A DNA stretch of 64,000 nucleotides from Pseudomonas sp. ML96 (GCF_000761545.1 NZ_JPMY01000018.1:33163-97162); one strand, 5' to 3'; counted from the stretch's first letter, positions 43,564 through 53,240 are shown. The notes: generated by a model not told the origin, from the sequence alone. Numbers and translations are program-made.

Positions 43564-44607
43564 TCAGGCGGTGTGGGCGGTGGCGCCGGCAAGGCGGGCG
43601 CGCAGGGCGGGCAGAACGTTCTCGCCGACCCGGTAGGCTTCCTCCAGATGCGGCGCGGCGCCAATCAGGAAGCTGCCGATGCCGGCTACGGCGTATTCGG
43701 CTAGCCACTCGACAACCTCGGCGTAGCTGCCGACCAGGGTCGCGACGCTGCCGCCACCTGGCTGCCAGAGGCCGCTGCCACCAGGTGCAGGCAGGCCTGC
43801 CTGGGTGGCCAGGCGTTGGGCATCGGCCAGGGCTTCCGCGGCATCCTCACGGGCCAGCAGGTCGAGACGCAGGCCGGCCTGCGGGGCGCGACCATGAGCG
43901 CGGGCGATGCGGCTCAGTTCGTCTAGCAGGGGCGCCAGCTCGCTGGACGGCCGCGCGGAAAAGACGTGGACGTCGGCCTGGCGGGCGGACAGTTGCAGCG
44001 CCTCGGCAGCGTCGCCGGCGAGATAGATGGGCGGCACTCGCTGGCCCGCCAGCGGGCCCTGGAAACCACCATCGAGCACCTCGAAGAAGCGCCCCTTGAA
44101 GCTGAACGGGGCCTGGGTGACGACGCCACGCGCGACGCTGATGAATTCCTCGATGCGTGGCAGCAGGTCGGCGTCCGCGACGAAGTCGCCCTGGCGTCTG
44201 CGTGCGGCGGCATCGGCCGGGGTGCTTAGCTGCCAGGCGAAGCGCCCGCCGCTGAAGCGCTGGTAGCTGACCGCGTTCTTTGCCGCATACACCGCCGAGC
44301 CGCGCGCCGCGTCGAACTCGGTGAGCAGGCGCAGATGGCGGGTACTGCGTGCGACGTAGCCGGCGATGATCCAGGGCTCGTCGCCGTCCGGATGGTTGCC
44401 GATGCGGATGCCATCGAAGCCGCTGAGGTCGGCGGCGCGGGCGATCTGTTGCAGGTAGTCGAGATAGTTGAAACGTTCGCCGCGTGGGTCGCTGATGCCG
44501 GGGCCGAAAGCGGCCTGGCCATCGCGCTCGCCACGCAGGTGGGCGCTGGCATCGGCGTAGCGCGAGTCGCGCCAGTTGGGCAGCTCCCAGATGAATTCGA
44601 TGCTCAT
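43564..44607 (-). CDS. SsuD-like FMNH2-dependent monooxygenase, third copy
   Basis: Luciferase-like monooxygenase of 347 residues, the shortest and most divergent of the three. MSIEFIWELPNW starts at the ATG at 44607. NYLDYLQQIARAADLSGFDG, TEFDAARGSAVYAAKNAV and APHLEEAYRVG are recognisable; the SsuD Cys54 and His228 positions are again changed (GDEPW, LRLDLL). It begins 10 bases after the periplasmic binding protein gene. A terminal oxygenation step on an organosulfur compound is the likely role; substrate unknown. Confidence 0.88.
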   Translation of the reverse strand: MSIEFIWELPNWRDSRYADASAHLRGERDGQAAFGPGISDPRGERFNYLDYLQQIARAADLSGFDGIRIGNHPDGDEPWIIAGYVARSTRHLRLLTEFDAARGSAVYAAKNAVSYQRFSGGRFAWQLSTPADAAARRRQGDFVADADLLPRIEEFISVARGVVTQAPFSFKGRFFEVLDGGFQGPLAGQRVPPIYLAGDAAEALQLSARQADVHVFSARPSSELAPLLDELSRIARAHGRAPQAGLRLDLLAREDAAEALADAQRLATQAGLPAPGGSGLWQPGGGSVATLVGSYAEVVEWLAEYAVAGIGSFLIGAAPHLEEAYRVGENVLPALRARLAGATAHTA

Positions 44608-44617
44608 GGGGCTCTCC

Positions 44618-45697
44618 CTAAGGGTGGCTGGCCAGGTCGGCCTGGTCTTCCTGCCAGTAGTTCTCCAGCTGCAGTTCCTTCAGCCCCTGGGCGACGAACT
44701 TGGGTTCGAGCAGCGCGTTGACGTCGACCTCGCCGCGAATCAGCTTGGCCTTCTGGCTGTAGGCGATGCCGTCGGCGTAGTGCTGGCGCAGAGCCTGGTC
44801 ATACAGCGGGGTGAACTGGCCGACCCAGGATTCGCCCTCGACTTCGCGCTGCAGCACGCTGAGTGGCTGGCCGGACTGCGACAGGTAGCCCTGGTAGGTC
44901 GCGCGGTTGGCGTCCTGGGCGGTCCAGTGAGCGGCCTTCAGGTAGGCGGTGACCACCAGCTGGGTCAGCTCCGGCTGCTGGGCCACGAAGTCGCTGGCGC
45001 CCCAGAGTTCGGCGCGCATTTTCCAGTCGCGCGGTGCCTGCTTGCTGGACCAGACGATCTTGCCGACCTGCTTGTCTTCGAGCAGGAAGGCGTCGCTGAG
45101 GGTGAAGAACGCATCCACTCGTCCGGCGCTCAGTGCAGCGGCGCCGGCCTGCGGATTGAGGTTGAAGATGCGGAAGTCGGAGAAGCCGAGGCCATTGGCC
45201 TCCAGCAGCTTGGCGAACGACAGCTCCCAAGGGCGGCCGCGGTGCAGGGCGATGCGCTTGCCCTGCAGATCCTTGATCGAGGTGGCGCTGGAGCCGCTGG
45301 GCACTACCAGGTAGACATTGTTGCCGCTGCCGCCGGGGGCGATCAGCTTGGTGGAGACGCCGGAGGCATTGGCGATGATTGATGGCAGGTCGCCGTAGAA
45401 GGCGAAGTCGATGCGCTTGTTGGCAAACTCCTCGTTGACGAAGGTGCCCACCGAGGCGGTGGCGGCCGGGACCCATTCCAGCTTGATGTTGCGCTTGGCC
45501 AGTTCCTGTTGCAGCCACTGGTCGCGATCCATCACGTAGGCCGGGCCGTTGAAGGTGATCTTGCCGGCGTTGGCGTAGGCCACGGTGGCGATGCGCACGC
45601 TCTGCGGTGCTTCCGCCGCGATGGCTTGGCTGGCCAGCACGGCGGCTGGCAGCAGGGCCAGGCGACGCAGCAGGCGGGTGAGGGTGAATGCTTGCAT
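44618..45697 (-). CDS. Periplasmic sulfonate-type substrate-binding protein (SsuA-like)
   Basis: Exported binding protein of 359 residues with a clear signal peptide (basic MQAFTLTRLLRR, hydrophobic core, cut after AIA). IDFAFYGDLPSIIANASG and SATSIKDLQGKRIALHRGRP are typical of the SsuA/TauA/NrtA group. No ATPase or permease is next to it, so it probably delivers ligand to the ABC importer of the other sulfur operon (32618-34954). It is the second gene of the operon, between the TonB receptor and the SsuD-like genes. Confidence 0.9.
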   Translation of the reverse strand: MQAFTLTRLLRRLALLPAAVLASQAIAAEAPQSVRIATVAYANAGKITFNGPAYVMDRDQWLQQELAKRNIKLEWVPAATASVGTFVNEEFANKRIDFAFYGDLPSIIANASGVSTKLIAPGGSGNNVYLVVPSGSSATSIKDLQGKRIALHRGRPWELSFAKLLEANGLGFSDFRIFNLNPQAGAAALSAGRVDAFFTLSDAFLLEDKQVGKIVWSSKQAPRDWKMRAELWGASDFVAQQPELTQLVVTAYLKAAHWTAQDANRATYQGYLSQSGQPLSVLQREVEGESWVGQFTPLYDQALRQHYADGIAYSQKAKLIRGEVDVNALLEPKFVAQGLKELQLENYWQEDQADLASHP

Positions 45698-45715
45698 GGC
45701 GATGTCCTCGCGGGA

Positions 45716-45738
45716 GCCCGCGGCGCGAGGCCGCGGGC
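45716..45738 (-). repeat. Intercistronic GC-rich hairpin
   Basis: GCCCGCGGC and its exact complement with a 5-base loop fill the gap between the TonB receptor and the binding protein gene. Without a T-run it is more likely to protect the 3' end of the receptor part of the mRNA or to lower read-through than to terminate. Confidence 0.65.
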
Positions 45739-45746
45739 GGGTTTGG

Positions 45747-47993
45747 TCAGAAGTCGCTGGTCACGGAAACACCAACGGTACGCGGGTCGCCGAACATCAC
45801 CGCGGCGGTCTGGAAGCCGCCTGGCAAGGTGTGGTTGCGGTACTCCTTGTCGGTGAGGTTGTTGACGTAGGCGGTGACGCGGGTGGTCTCGCCCGGCAGC
45901 TCGTAGGTCACCCGGGCGTTGCCCAGGGTGTAGCCGTCGGCGCGCATGCTGGCGCTCTGGTCGTTGGAGAAGAAGTACTGACGGCTGCGGGTGTTCCAGT
46001 CGGTGCCGAGGATGATCGCGCCACCGACATTCAGCGGGATGCGGTAGTCGGCGCCGAGCACGGCCGAAACGTTGGGTGCACGGACGAACTTGTTGCCGGA
46101 GAAGTCGTCGTTGCCCGAGGTGTAGTCGGTGAACTCGGTGTGCAGCAGGCCGAGGGCGAAGTTGATGTGCAGGTTCTCGACCGGAATCGCTTCCAACTCG
46201 AACTCGGCACCGTAGGCTTCGCCCTGCGCGCCGTTGGCCAGGCGCGAGACGGTCTGGTTGTTCACTGCGGTCACGATGTTGAGCTGGATGTCCTCGTAGT
46301 CGTAGTAGAACACTGCGGCGTTGGCATTGAGGCGGCCGTCGAACCACTCGGACTTCAGGCCCAGCTCATAGGAGGTCAGGTATTCCGGGTCGACCGTCGC
46401 CACGGTGGCCTGGCTGGTGACCCCGGTGTTGTAGCCACCGGAGCGGAAGCCATAGGCGTAGCGGAAGTACACCCGGGCATTGTCGGAGAGGCGGTACTCG
46501 GGCGTCAGATCGTAGGTCCAGTCGCTCCAGGTATTGCTCTCGTCCTGCACGGCGTTGACTACCAGCGGTGTGCTGACGCTGCCGAGGTGCCACCAGTCCT
46601 CGTTGTTGAAGCCGGCCTGGCCCTGGTTCTGCAGGCGCTGCAGATCGATGTCCTTGGTCTCACGGGTCCAGCGCAGGCCTGCGGTGACGTTGAAATCGTC
46701 GGTGAGGTTGTAGGTCGTGCTGCCGAACAGGGCGTAGCTCTCGGTGCCCTGGTTGAACGTGGTGTTGTTGTAGAAGCGCGGTATGTAGAGGTTGCTCAGC
46801 GAGCCGTTGGCGCTTTCCGAGTTGAGGTCTTCGTCGAAGTAGTGGAAGCCCAGGACCCAGTTCAGACGATCTTCACGCGGCGAGGCGAGGCGGAACTCCT
46901 GCGACCACTGCTTGCTGTCGGCATAGCTGTAGCCGCGCTGCAGTTCCAGTGGGGTGTTGTCGCTGTCGCTCAGGCCTTCGCGTTCGAAGTGTTCGAAGGC
47001 GGTGATGGAGGTGAGCTCCAGGCTGCCCAGCTGCCAGACCAGGTTGAGGTTGGCGCCGGCCTGGTCGATGTTCACCTTGTAGTCGGCGTTGTAGTTGACC
47101 TCGCCCTTCTTCGGGTCGATCGAGTAGCCGAACTGGTTGGTGCCGTTGGCGCGGGTGCCATAGCTGACGGTACTGTAGCCACCGGTGTCGTGGTAGCTGC
47201 GTGCATGCAGGTTCAGGTTGGCTTCCAGGTCGTCATTGATGCGTGCGAGGAACTGCAGGCGAGCGGCATCGTCTTCCAGGGCGCCCTTGTCGTCATTGTT
47301 GGCGAGGTTCTCGTTGTAGCCGTCGCGGCCCTGATGGCGCAGCGACAGGCGCGCGGCCAGGCGATCATCGACCAGCGCATCGCTGACCGCGCCTTCCACC
47401 ACGCGATCGGCGTAGTCGCCGACGCCGACCTTGAAGTACCCGGACTGATCGAAGGTGGGCTTGCGCGAGATGAAGTTGATCGCACCGGCCGTGGTGTTCT
47501 TGCCCCACAGCGTGCCTTGCGGGCCACGCAGGACTTCCACCCGCTCCTGGTCGAACAGCGGGAAGCCGCTGGCGCTGATGTTGGCGATGTACACGTCGTC
47601 GACGTAGATACCCACCGGGCTGACGGTGTTGGCACCCTGGTCGCCAGTACCCAGACCGCGGATCCACCAGCGCGGGCGGCCGTGGCCCTCGGAGGTGCCG
47701 GCAGAGGCGTTGGGAATGAAGCGGGTGACTTCGTTGGCCGACTGCAGCGAGGTGTCGCGCACCTTGTCGCCATTGAGTACGGAAATGGAGGAGGGCACCT
47801 CCTGCACCGTCTCTTCGCGCTTCTGCGCGGTAACGGTGACCTTGGCCAGCGTCGGTGCGCTGTCGGCCTGCTGCTCGGCAGGCGTTTGTGCCTGTTGCGT
47901 GGTCTCGGCAGCGTGTGCCGCGACCAGGTGAATGCCGGCCAGGCCCCCCAGGGCCCAGGCGATGGCAGTGGAAAGAGTGGTGCGCTTGAACAT
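45747..47993 (-). CDS. TonB-dependent outer-membrane receptor
   Basis: Outer-membrane gated channel of 748 residues. The signal peptide is cut after AHA; KVTVTAQKREETVQEVPSSI starts the plug, with RGLGTGDQGANTVSPVGIYVDD and VEVLRGPQGTLWGKNTTAGAI inside it. The barrel ends in SVTSDF with the terminal Phe. It heads the operon that continues with the binding protein and the SsuD-like genes, so it probably brings an organosulfur compound, too large or too scarce for porins, over the outer membrane. A sigma-54 promoter lies about 135 bases upstream. Confidence 0.93.
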   Translation of the reverse strand: MFKRTTLSTAIAWALGGLAGIHLVAAHAAETTQQAQTPAEQQADSAPTLAKVTVTAQKREETVQEVPSSISVLNGDKVRDTSLQSANEVTRFIPNASAGTSEGHGRPRWWIRGLGTGDQGANTVSPVGIYVDDVYIANISASGFPLFDQERVEVLRGPQGTLWGKNTTAGAINFISRKPTFDQSGYFKVGVGDYADRVVEGAVSDALVDDRLAARLSLRHQGRDGYNENLANNDDKGALEDDAARLQFLARINDDLEANLNLHARSYHDTGGYSTVSYGTRANGTNQFGYSIDPKKGEVNYNADYKVNIDQAGANLNLVWQLGSLELTSITAFEHFEREGLSDSDNTPLELQRGYSYADSKQWSQEFRLASPREDRLNWVLGFHYFDEDLNSESANGSLSNLYIPRFYNNTTFNQGTESYALFGSTTYNLTDDFNVTAGLRWTRETKDIDLQRLQNQGQAGFNNEDWWHLGSVSTPLVVNAVQDESNTWSDWTYDLTPEYRLSDNARVYFRYAYGFRSGGYNTGVTSQATVATVDPEYLTSYELGLKSEWFDGRLNANAAVFYYDYEDIQLNIVTAVNNQTVSRLANGAQGEAYGAEFELEAIPVENLHINFALGLLHTEFTDYTSGNDDFSGNKFVRAPNVSAVLGADYRIPLNVGGAIILGTDWNTRSRQYFFSNDQSASMRADGYTLGNARVTYELPGETTRVTAYVNNLTDKEYRNHTLPGGFQTAAVMFGDPRTVGVSVTSDF

Positions 47994-48126
47994 GTTGCCC
48001 CCAATGACTGGCTTGTTCCCGACATCGCAATGGCGATCCCGGGCGATCAGGTGTTGGCGGTGCCCATGCTCTTTTGTCGGTGGTGGCTAGGCATCCGGCG
48101 GCGTGTATAAGCCGCATTGCCCCTAT

Positions 48127-48142
48127 CGCAACAACCGTACCT
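48127..48142 (-). promoter_or_regulatory. Sigma-54 promoter of the TonB receptor operon
   Basis: On the minus strand AGGTACGGTTGTTGCG has GG and GC at the right distance (consensus TGGYAY, five bases, TTGCW). The receptor start is about 135 bases downstream. Confidence 0.6.
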
Positions 48143-48232
48143 AGATGTGTTTATTGATTTTAATTTATTGATTAATAAGGATTTATTTGGAATTTTAGGG
48201 TTCGCGGCAACGGTTTTTTCCTACTGCCTGGC

Positions 48233-48268
48233 CAGCAACCACTGCTGCTGGGTTGCTGCCCCAGCAGC
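48233..48268. promoter_or_regulatory. CAGCA/TGCTG repeat cluster with alternative hairpins, probable activator site
   Basis: CAGCAACC pairs with GGTTGCTG, and GCTGCTGGG with CCCAGCAGC, overlapping each other. TGCTG-CCC-CAGCA (48254-48266) has the same form as the site at 39664-39676. It is about 90 bases upstream of the sigma-54 promoter and lies in the 385-base, AT-rich gap (47994-48378) next to the SfnR-like gene, which makes it a probable binding site for that protein. Confidence 0.55.
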
Positions 48269-48378
48269 AATTGGCTTCATATTCAATAAAAGAATAATCA
48301 AATGAATATTTATGATTATTTGTGCATAAATGAAATCCTGCACTATCGGCGCCTCTGGCCATCAACGGACTCGCCGCC

Positions 48379-49446
<1,068 letters not shown>

Positions 49447-49537
49447 TTCGTTGTTTGCACCCAGGAAGTGTTAAGGGGGCCGGGCCACGAGTGGCCTGTG
49501 CGTGCCGCGTGTAAGTTCTGCTCTTCCCGCCATAGCG

Positions 49538-49573
49538 AAAGCCCCGCGATTCCTCGAATCACGGGGCTTTTTA
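49538..49573 (+). terminator. Terminator after the SfnR-like gene
   Basis: AAAGCCCCG and CGGGGCTTT frame an inner ATT/AAT stem, followed by T. It is preceded by TCTTCCCGCCAT (49522-49533), a 12-base copy of sequence at 32347-32358, which also precedes a terminator. Confidence 0.85.
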
Positions 49574-49704
49574 CTGGGCGTGAGGGAACAGAGGGTTCCG
49601 CTGCCCCTGTTCCTACCTGCTTCGCCTGTATCTGGGTAATGCTGCTTTGTTTGTTTCGATCTTTTCATGCTATATATGTGCTTAACGAACGCATGGAGTC
49701 AGCC

Positions 49705-50076
49705 ATGAGCGCGCTCAGCAAATCCGTTGCACAGGCCGATGCAGTACTGCTCAAGGCCCTGCTCAATACCCGCGAGCAGTTGGGCCTGACCCAGCAGGAG
49801 CTGGCGGAGATCGTCGGTGTCAATCGCTCGGCGATCAGCCGCTGGAGCGACAGTGGTGGTCTGCGCCCGCAGAGCAAGACCGGTGAGCTGGCCTTGCTGC
49901 TGATCCGGATCTATCGCGCGCTGTTTGCCCTGTTCGGCGGCAATCTCGAGGACATGCGCCACTTCCTGCGCACCGAGAACCGCCATCTGGTCGGTGTGCC
50001 GCTGCAGCAGATGGGGCAGGTGCAGGGGCTGGTGCGTGTGGTGGAGTACCTCGACGCGATCCGCGGCAAGGTCTGA
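49705..50076 (+). CDS. Xre/MbcA-type antitoxin
   Basis: Protein of 123 residues. An Xre helix-turn-helix is near residues 22-45 (LGLTQQELAEIVGVNRSAIS), and the C-terminal half (FALFGGNLEDMRHFLRTEN, GLVRVVEYLDAIRG) matches the Xre/MbcA/ParS toxin-binding domain. GGAG is six bases before the ATG at 49705; one ATG 12 bases upstream lacks a site. The RES-domain gene starts 44 bases downstream, the usual order antitoxin-toxin. It should neutralise that toxin and repress the operon. Confidence 0.9.
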   Translation: MSALSKSVAQADAVLLKALLNTREQLGLTQQELAEIVGVNRSAISRWSDSGGLRPQSKTGELALLLIRIYRALFALFGGNLEDMRHFLRTENRHLVGVPLQQMGQVQGLVRVVEYLDAIRGKV

Positions 50077-50120
50077 CTTACTTTCCGATGCCCGCGAGGC
50101 TGGGCTAAGCGAGTTCCGAT

Positions 50121-50873
50121 ATGGATATCTGGCAGGCCTGCGCCGGTGCGCAGCAGATGTTTCCCCTGCGCGGGCGCCTGGTGCGCCTGGTGGAGAACCA
50201 GGAGCAGGTCGCCACCGTGCAACTGGTGGATACCCTGGAGGAACAGGCGCTGCTCGAGCAGTTGCTGGAAAGCAGCAAACCGCCGCTGCCACCCAGCGAT
50301 GAGCCGCTGCACTATCTGTTGCACACGCCGTTTCGTTATCCACCGCTGCGCTGGGGCTCGCGTTTCGGCCGCCGGCATGAGCCGAGCCTGTTCTACGCCG
50401 CCTGCCGGCTGGAGACGGCGATGGCCGAGACCGCTTTCTACCGTTTCGTGCTCTGGCAGGGCATGGTGGTGCCGCCGCCCAGCGCGCGCATCCTTTCTCA
50501 GCATTCCTCCTTCGAGGCGCGCTACCAGGTAGAGCGTGGCGTGCGCCTGCAGTTGCCGCCGTTCGACCGCCATCGCGAGGCGCTGACCCACCGCAGCGAC
50601 TATCGTGCCACCCATGCCTTGGGCAGTGCGATGCGCGAGGCGGGGGTGGAAGCTTTCGAATATCCCTCCGCGCGTTGTCCGCTCGGCGGCACCAATGTGG
50701 CGCTCTATGCGCCCGAGGCATTCAGTGAGCGGCGGCCGCGCAATGTGCAGCGCTGGCTATGCGAGACCACTGCCGGCTACGTGGCCTTCAAGAGTGCGCA
50801 GATGCCGGACACGCCGCGCCTGTTTGGCGTGGAATTGTTCCTGGTCGAGGGGTATTTGCCGCAGCCGGCCTGA
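50121..50873 (+). CDS. RES-domain toxin
   Basis: Protein of 250 residues with the RES domain at about 70-235. The conserved Arg lies in LRWGSRFGRR, the Glu in LETAMAETAFYRF, and the Ser in EYPSARCPLGGTNVALY. RES toxins degrade NAD+ in known Xre-RES pairs (MbcT, ParT-like relatives ADP-ribosylate). The domain has an extra N-terminal region of some 65 residues that I cannot assign. It is encoded just after its Xre-type antitoxin. Confidence 0.9.
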   Translation: MDIWQACAGAQQMFPLRGRLVRLVENQEQVATVQLVDTLEEQALLEQLLESSKPPLPPSDEPLHYLLHTPFRYPPLRWGSRFGRRHEPSLFYAACRLETAMAETAFYRFVLWQGMVVPPPSARILSQHSSFEARYQVERGVRLQLPPFDRHREALTHRSDYRATHALGSAMREAGVEAFEYPSARCPLGGTNVALYAPEAFSERRPRNVQRWLCETTAGYVAFKSAQMPDTPRLFGVELFLVEGYLPQPA

Positions 50874-51064
50874 GGCGAGTCCGCGCCTGGCGCCAGGCTT
50901 GGGCCAGGCTGCGCGCAAGTGTCGCAGTGCTCCGAAACGGAGCGGAGCGCGTTCCAGAGCGGCGCACTTGTGCACAATCGCGAGGCAGCTTGTCAAGCTT
51001 CTGTCACAAAGCGCCGTAACTGCTTGATTCTCTATGGTCAATTTTTAAACTGCTGAAAAATAAG

Positions 51065-51089
51065 GCTTTTTTCTATTGGTGAAAAAAGC
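51065..51089. repeat. A/T-rich perfect hairpin
   Basis: GCTTTTTTC and GAAAAAAGC with a 7-base loop lie 190 bases after the toxin gene in the gap 50874-51280. It may end the toxin mRNA, although it is poor in GC. Confidence 0.5.
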
Positions 51090-51132
51090 ATCAGTTTGAG
51101 CCGGAGCCGCGGACAATGGGGGATGAGAAAGG

Positions 51133-51164
51133 TTTCCACCAAGTTGTCCACCAAGTTATCCACA
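51133..51164 (+). repeat. Three 12-base repeats ending in a DnaA box
   Basis: TTTCCACCAAG, TTGTCCACCAAG and TTATCCACAG follow each other in a 12-base period; the last (51156-51164) is a perfect TTATCCACA DnaA box. They lie upstream of the Sel1-like gene, far from any replication gene seen here. Confidence 0.55.
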
Positions 51165-51280
51165 GCTTCTGTGGATTTCTAGAGTTGTTGTTCTAGAGCG
51201 AGAGTCGCGCGGTTTGGCAAGTCTTTACCGGGCGAAAAAAGAGAGTAGAGTTGCGCGCCCCGCAGTCAGCCATTGCTTAC

Positions 51281-51691
51281 ATGAATTCTCGCGTTCTGCC
51301 GGCCCAGCATCGTTCCGATGCCAGCCAACGGCTCCCGATTCGCCTGGCCTTCTGGCTTCTCGATCGTCCCCGCCTGGGGCATCACTCCAGCATCAAGCAC
51401 TTCGCCGGACGGCTGCTCAAGCGCCCGGCGCGTCAGGGCGTGGTCGCCGCGCAGAGTCGCCTCGGCCAGTTGCTGTGCCGCGACTGTGGCAATGCCCGTG
51501 ATCGCCGCATCGGCCTGGAACTGCTGCGTCAGGCCGCGCGTGCCAGCGACGTGCGCGCCCAGCTGGAGCTGGGGCGCTTCTATTGCCAGTCGCGCCAGCG
51601 TGACCTGCTGCAGGCTCGCCACTGGCTGGAGCTCGCCGCGGCCCACGGCTCCCACGAAGCGCGCCGACTGCTGCAGCGCCTCACCCCCTGA
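51281..51691 (+). CDS. Sel1-repeat protein
   Basis: Helical-repeat protein of 136 residues. Two Sel1-type repeats can be seen at about residues 60-125 (RLGQLLCRDCG with GLELLRQAA, then LELGRFYCQ with ARHWLELAAAHG). Such solenoids bind proteins; the partner is unknown. The start at 51281 (MNSRVLPAQ) is preferred to one ten codons upstream, though neither has a good ribosome-binding site. It lies 50 bases before rmuC. Confidence 0.75.
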   Translation: MNSRVLPAQHRSDASQRLPIRLAFWLLDRPRLGHHSSIKHFAGRLLKRPARQGVVAAQSRLGQLLCRDCGNARDRRIGLELLRQAARASDVRAQLELGRFYCQSRQRDLLQARHWLELAAAHGSHEARRLLQRLTP

Positions 51692-51741
51692 TTGTCGCGG
51701 GTATACTGCCGGGCATTCCGAACCCGACAGCGAGCCCGCCC

Positions 51742-53229
51742 GTGCCTCTTTCCTTCGTCCTCGATCCGACCAACCTGCTGCTGGGCCTGCTGCTCGGCGC
51801 GGCGCCCCTGGCCGTGCTGGCCTGGCGCCTGCAACGCGCCCAGGCGGCCCAGGCCGGCGAGCGCCTGCTGCTGGAGGAGCGTCTGGGCCAGGCGCGCCTG
51901 GCGCAGGAGGGGCTGAGCGCGCAGATCGATGGCTTGCAGGATGACCAGCGCGCCCTGCAACAGGAAAACAGCGGCCAGCAGGCCGAGCTGGCCGCCCTGC
52001 GTCGCGAGAGCGAGTTGCTCGGTCGCGAGCGCGAGGCCGCACAGCAGGCGGCCCAGGAGTGGAGCCGCGAGCGCGAACAGAAGGAAGGTCAGCTGCGCCA
52101 GTTGGAGAGCCAGCGCGCCGCACTCGCCGCCGAGCTACGTGAGCAGCAGGAGCACCACCAGCAACGTCTGACCGACCTGCAGGGCGCCCGCGACGAGCTG
52201 CGCGCGCAGTTCGCCGAGCTGGCCGGGAAGATCTTCGACGAGCGCGAGCAGCGCTTCGCCGAGACCAGCCAGCAGCGCCTGGGCCAGTTGCTCGACCCGC
52301 TCAAGGAGCGCATCCAGGCTTTCGAGAAGCGGGTGGAGGAGAGCTACCAGAACGAGGCGCGCGAGCGTTTCTCCCTGGCCAAGGAACTGGAGCGCCTGCA
52401 GTTGCTCAACCAGCGCCTGGGCGACGAGGCGACCAACCTGACCCGCGCCCTCAAGGGCCAGAAGACTCAGGGCAACTGGGGCGAGCTGGTGCTGGAACGG
52501 GTGCTGGAGCATGCCGGCCTGGAGAAGGGCCGCGAGTATCACACTCAGGTCAGCCTCAAGGGCGCCGAGGGCGAGCGCTTCCAGCCGGATGTGCTGATCC
52601 AGCTGCCCGGCGACAAGCAGGTGATCGTCGATGCCAAGGTCAGCCTCACCGCCTACCAGGCGATGATCGTCGCCGAGGACGAGGCTGCGCGCAGCCATGC
52701 CCTGAAGCAGCACGTGCTGAGCCTGCGCGCCCACCTCAAGGGCCTGTCGGTGAAGGATTACCAGCGTCTGGAAGGCCTGCACAGCCTGGACTTCGTCCTG
52801 CTCTTCGTGCCCATCGAGGCCGCCTTCGCTGCCGCCCTGCAAGCCGATCCGGGGCTATTCCAGGAGGCCTTCGAGCAGCACATCGTGATCGTCAGCCCGA
52901 CCACGCTGCTGGCTACCCTGCGGGTGATCGACAGCCTCTGGCGCCAGGAGCGGCAGAGCCAGAACGCCCTGGAGATCGCCGAGCGGGCAGGGCAGCTGTA
53001 TGACAAGTTCGTCGCCTTCATCCAGGACCTGGACGAGGTCGGCAGCCGCCTCAAGCAGCTGGACAAGGCCTACGACTCCGCGCGCAACAAGCTGTGCGAG
53101 GGCCGCGGCAACCTGATCAATCGGGTAGAGAACCTCAAGTTGCTCGGCGCCCGCGCCAGCAAGAGCCTGGCGCCGGAGCTGATCGAGCGAGCTGCCGGCC
53201 TGCCCATGCTGGACGAGGCCGGCGAATAG
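51742..53229 (+). CDS. rmuC: DNA recombination protein RmuC
   Basis: Protein of 495 residues. One N-terminal membrane helix (residues 5-25), a long Gln/Glu/Arg-rich coiled coil (about 28-190) and the RmuC domain (GQKTQGNWGELVLERVLEHA at about 245-265, VIVDAKVSLTAY at about 295) follow in family order. RmuC limits inversions at short repeats and looks nuclease-like. The start is GTG at 51742. Confidence 0.96.
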   Translation: MPLSFVLDPTNLLLGLLLGAAPLAVLAWRLQRAQAAQAGERLLLEERLGQARLAQEGLSAQIDGLQDDQRALQQENSGQQAELAALRRESELLGREREAAQQAAQEWSREREQKEGQLRQLESQRAALAAELREQQEHHQQRLTDLQGARDELRAQFAELAGKIFDEREQRFAETSQQRLGQLLDPLKERIQAFEKRVEESYQNEARERFSLAKELERLQLLNQRLGDEATNLTRALKGQKTQGNWGELVLERVLEHAGLEKGREYHTQVSLKGAEGERFQPDVLIQLPGDKQVIVDAKVSLTAYQAMIVAEDEAARSHALKQHVLSLRAHLKGLSVKDYQRLEGLHSLDFVLLFVPIEAAFAAALQADPGLFQEAFEQHIVIVSPTTLLATLRVIDSLWRQERQSQNALEIAERAGQLYDKFVAFIQDLDEVGSRLKQLDKAYDSARNKLCEGRGNLINRVENLKLLGARASKSLAPELIERAAGLPMLDEAGE

Positions 53230-53240
53230 CCTAGCCAGCG

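Noticed and set aside
45585..48110. 841-codon plus-strand open frame across the TonB receptor
   Set aside because: It is the antisense shadow of a clear TonB receptor with signal peptide, plug and barrel; its translation is low-complexity Val/Ala/Glu-rich.
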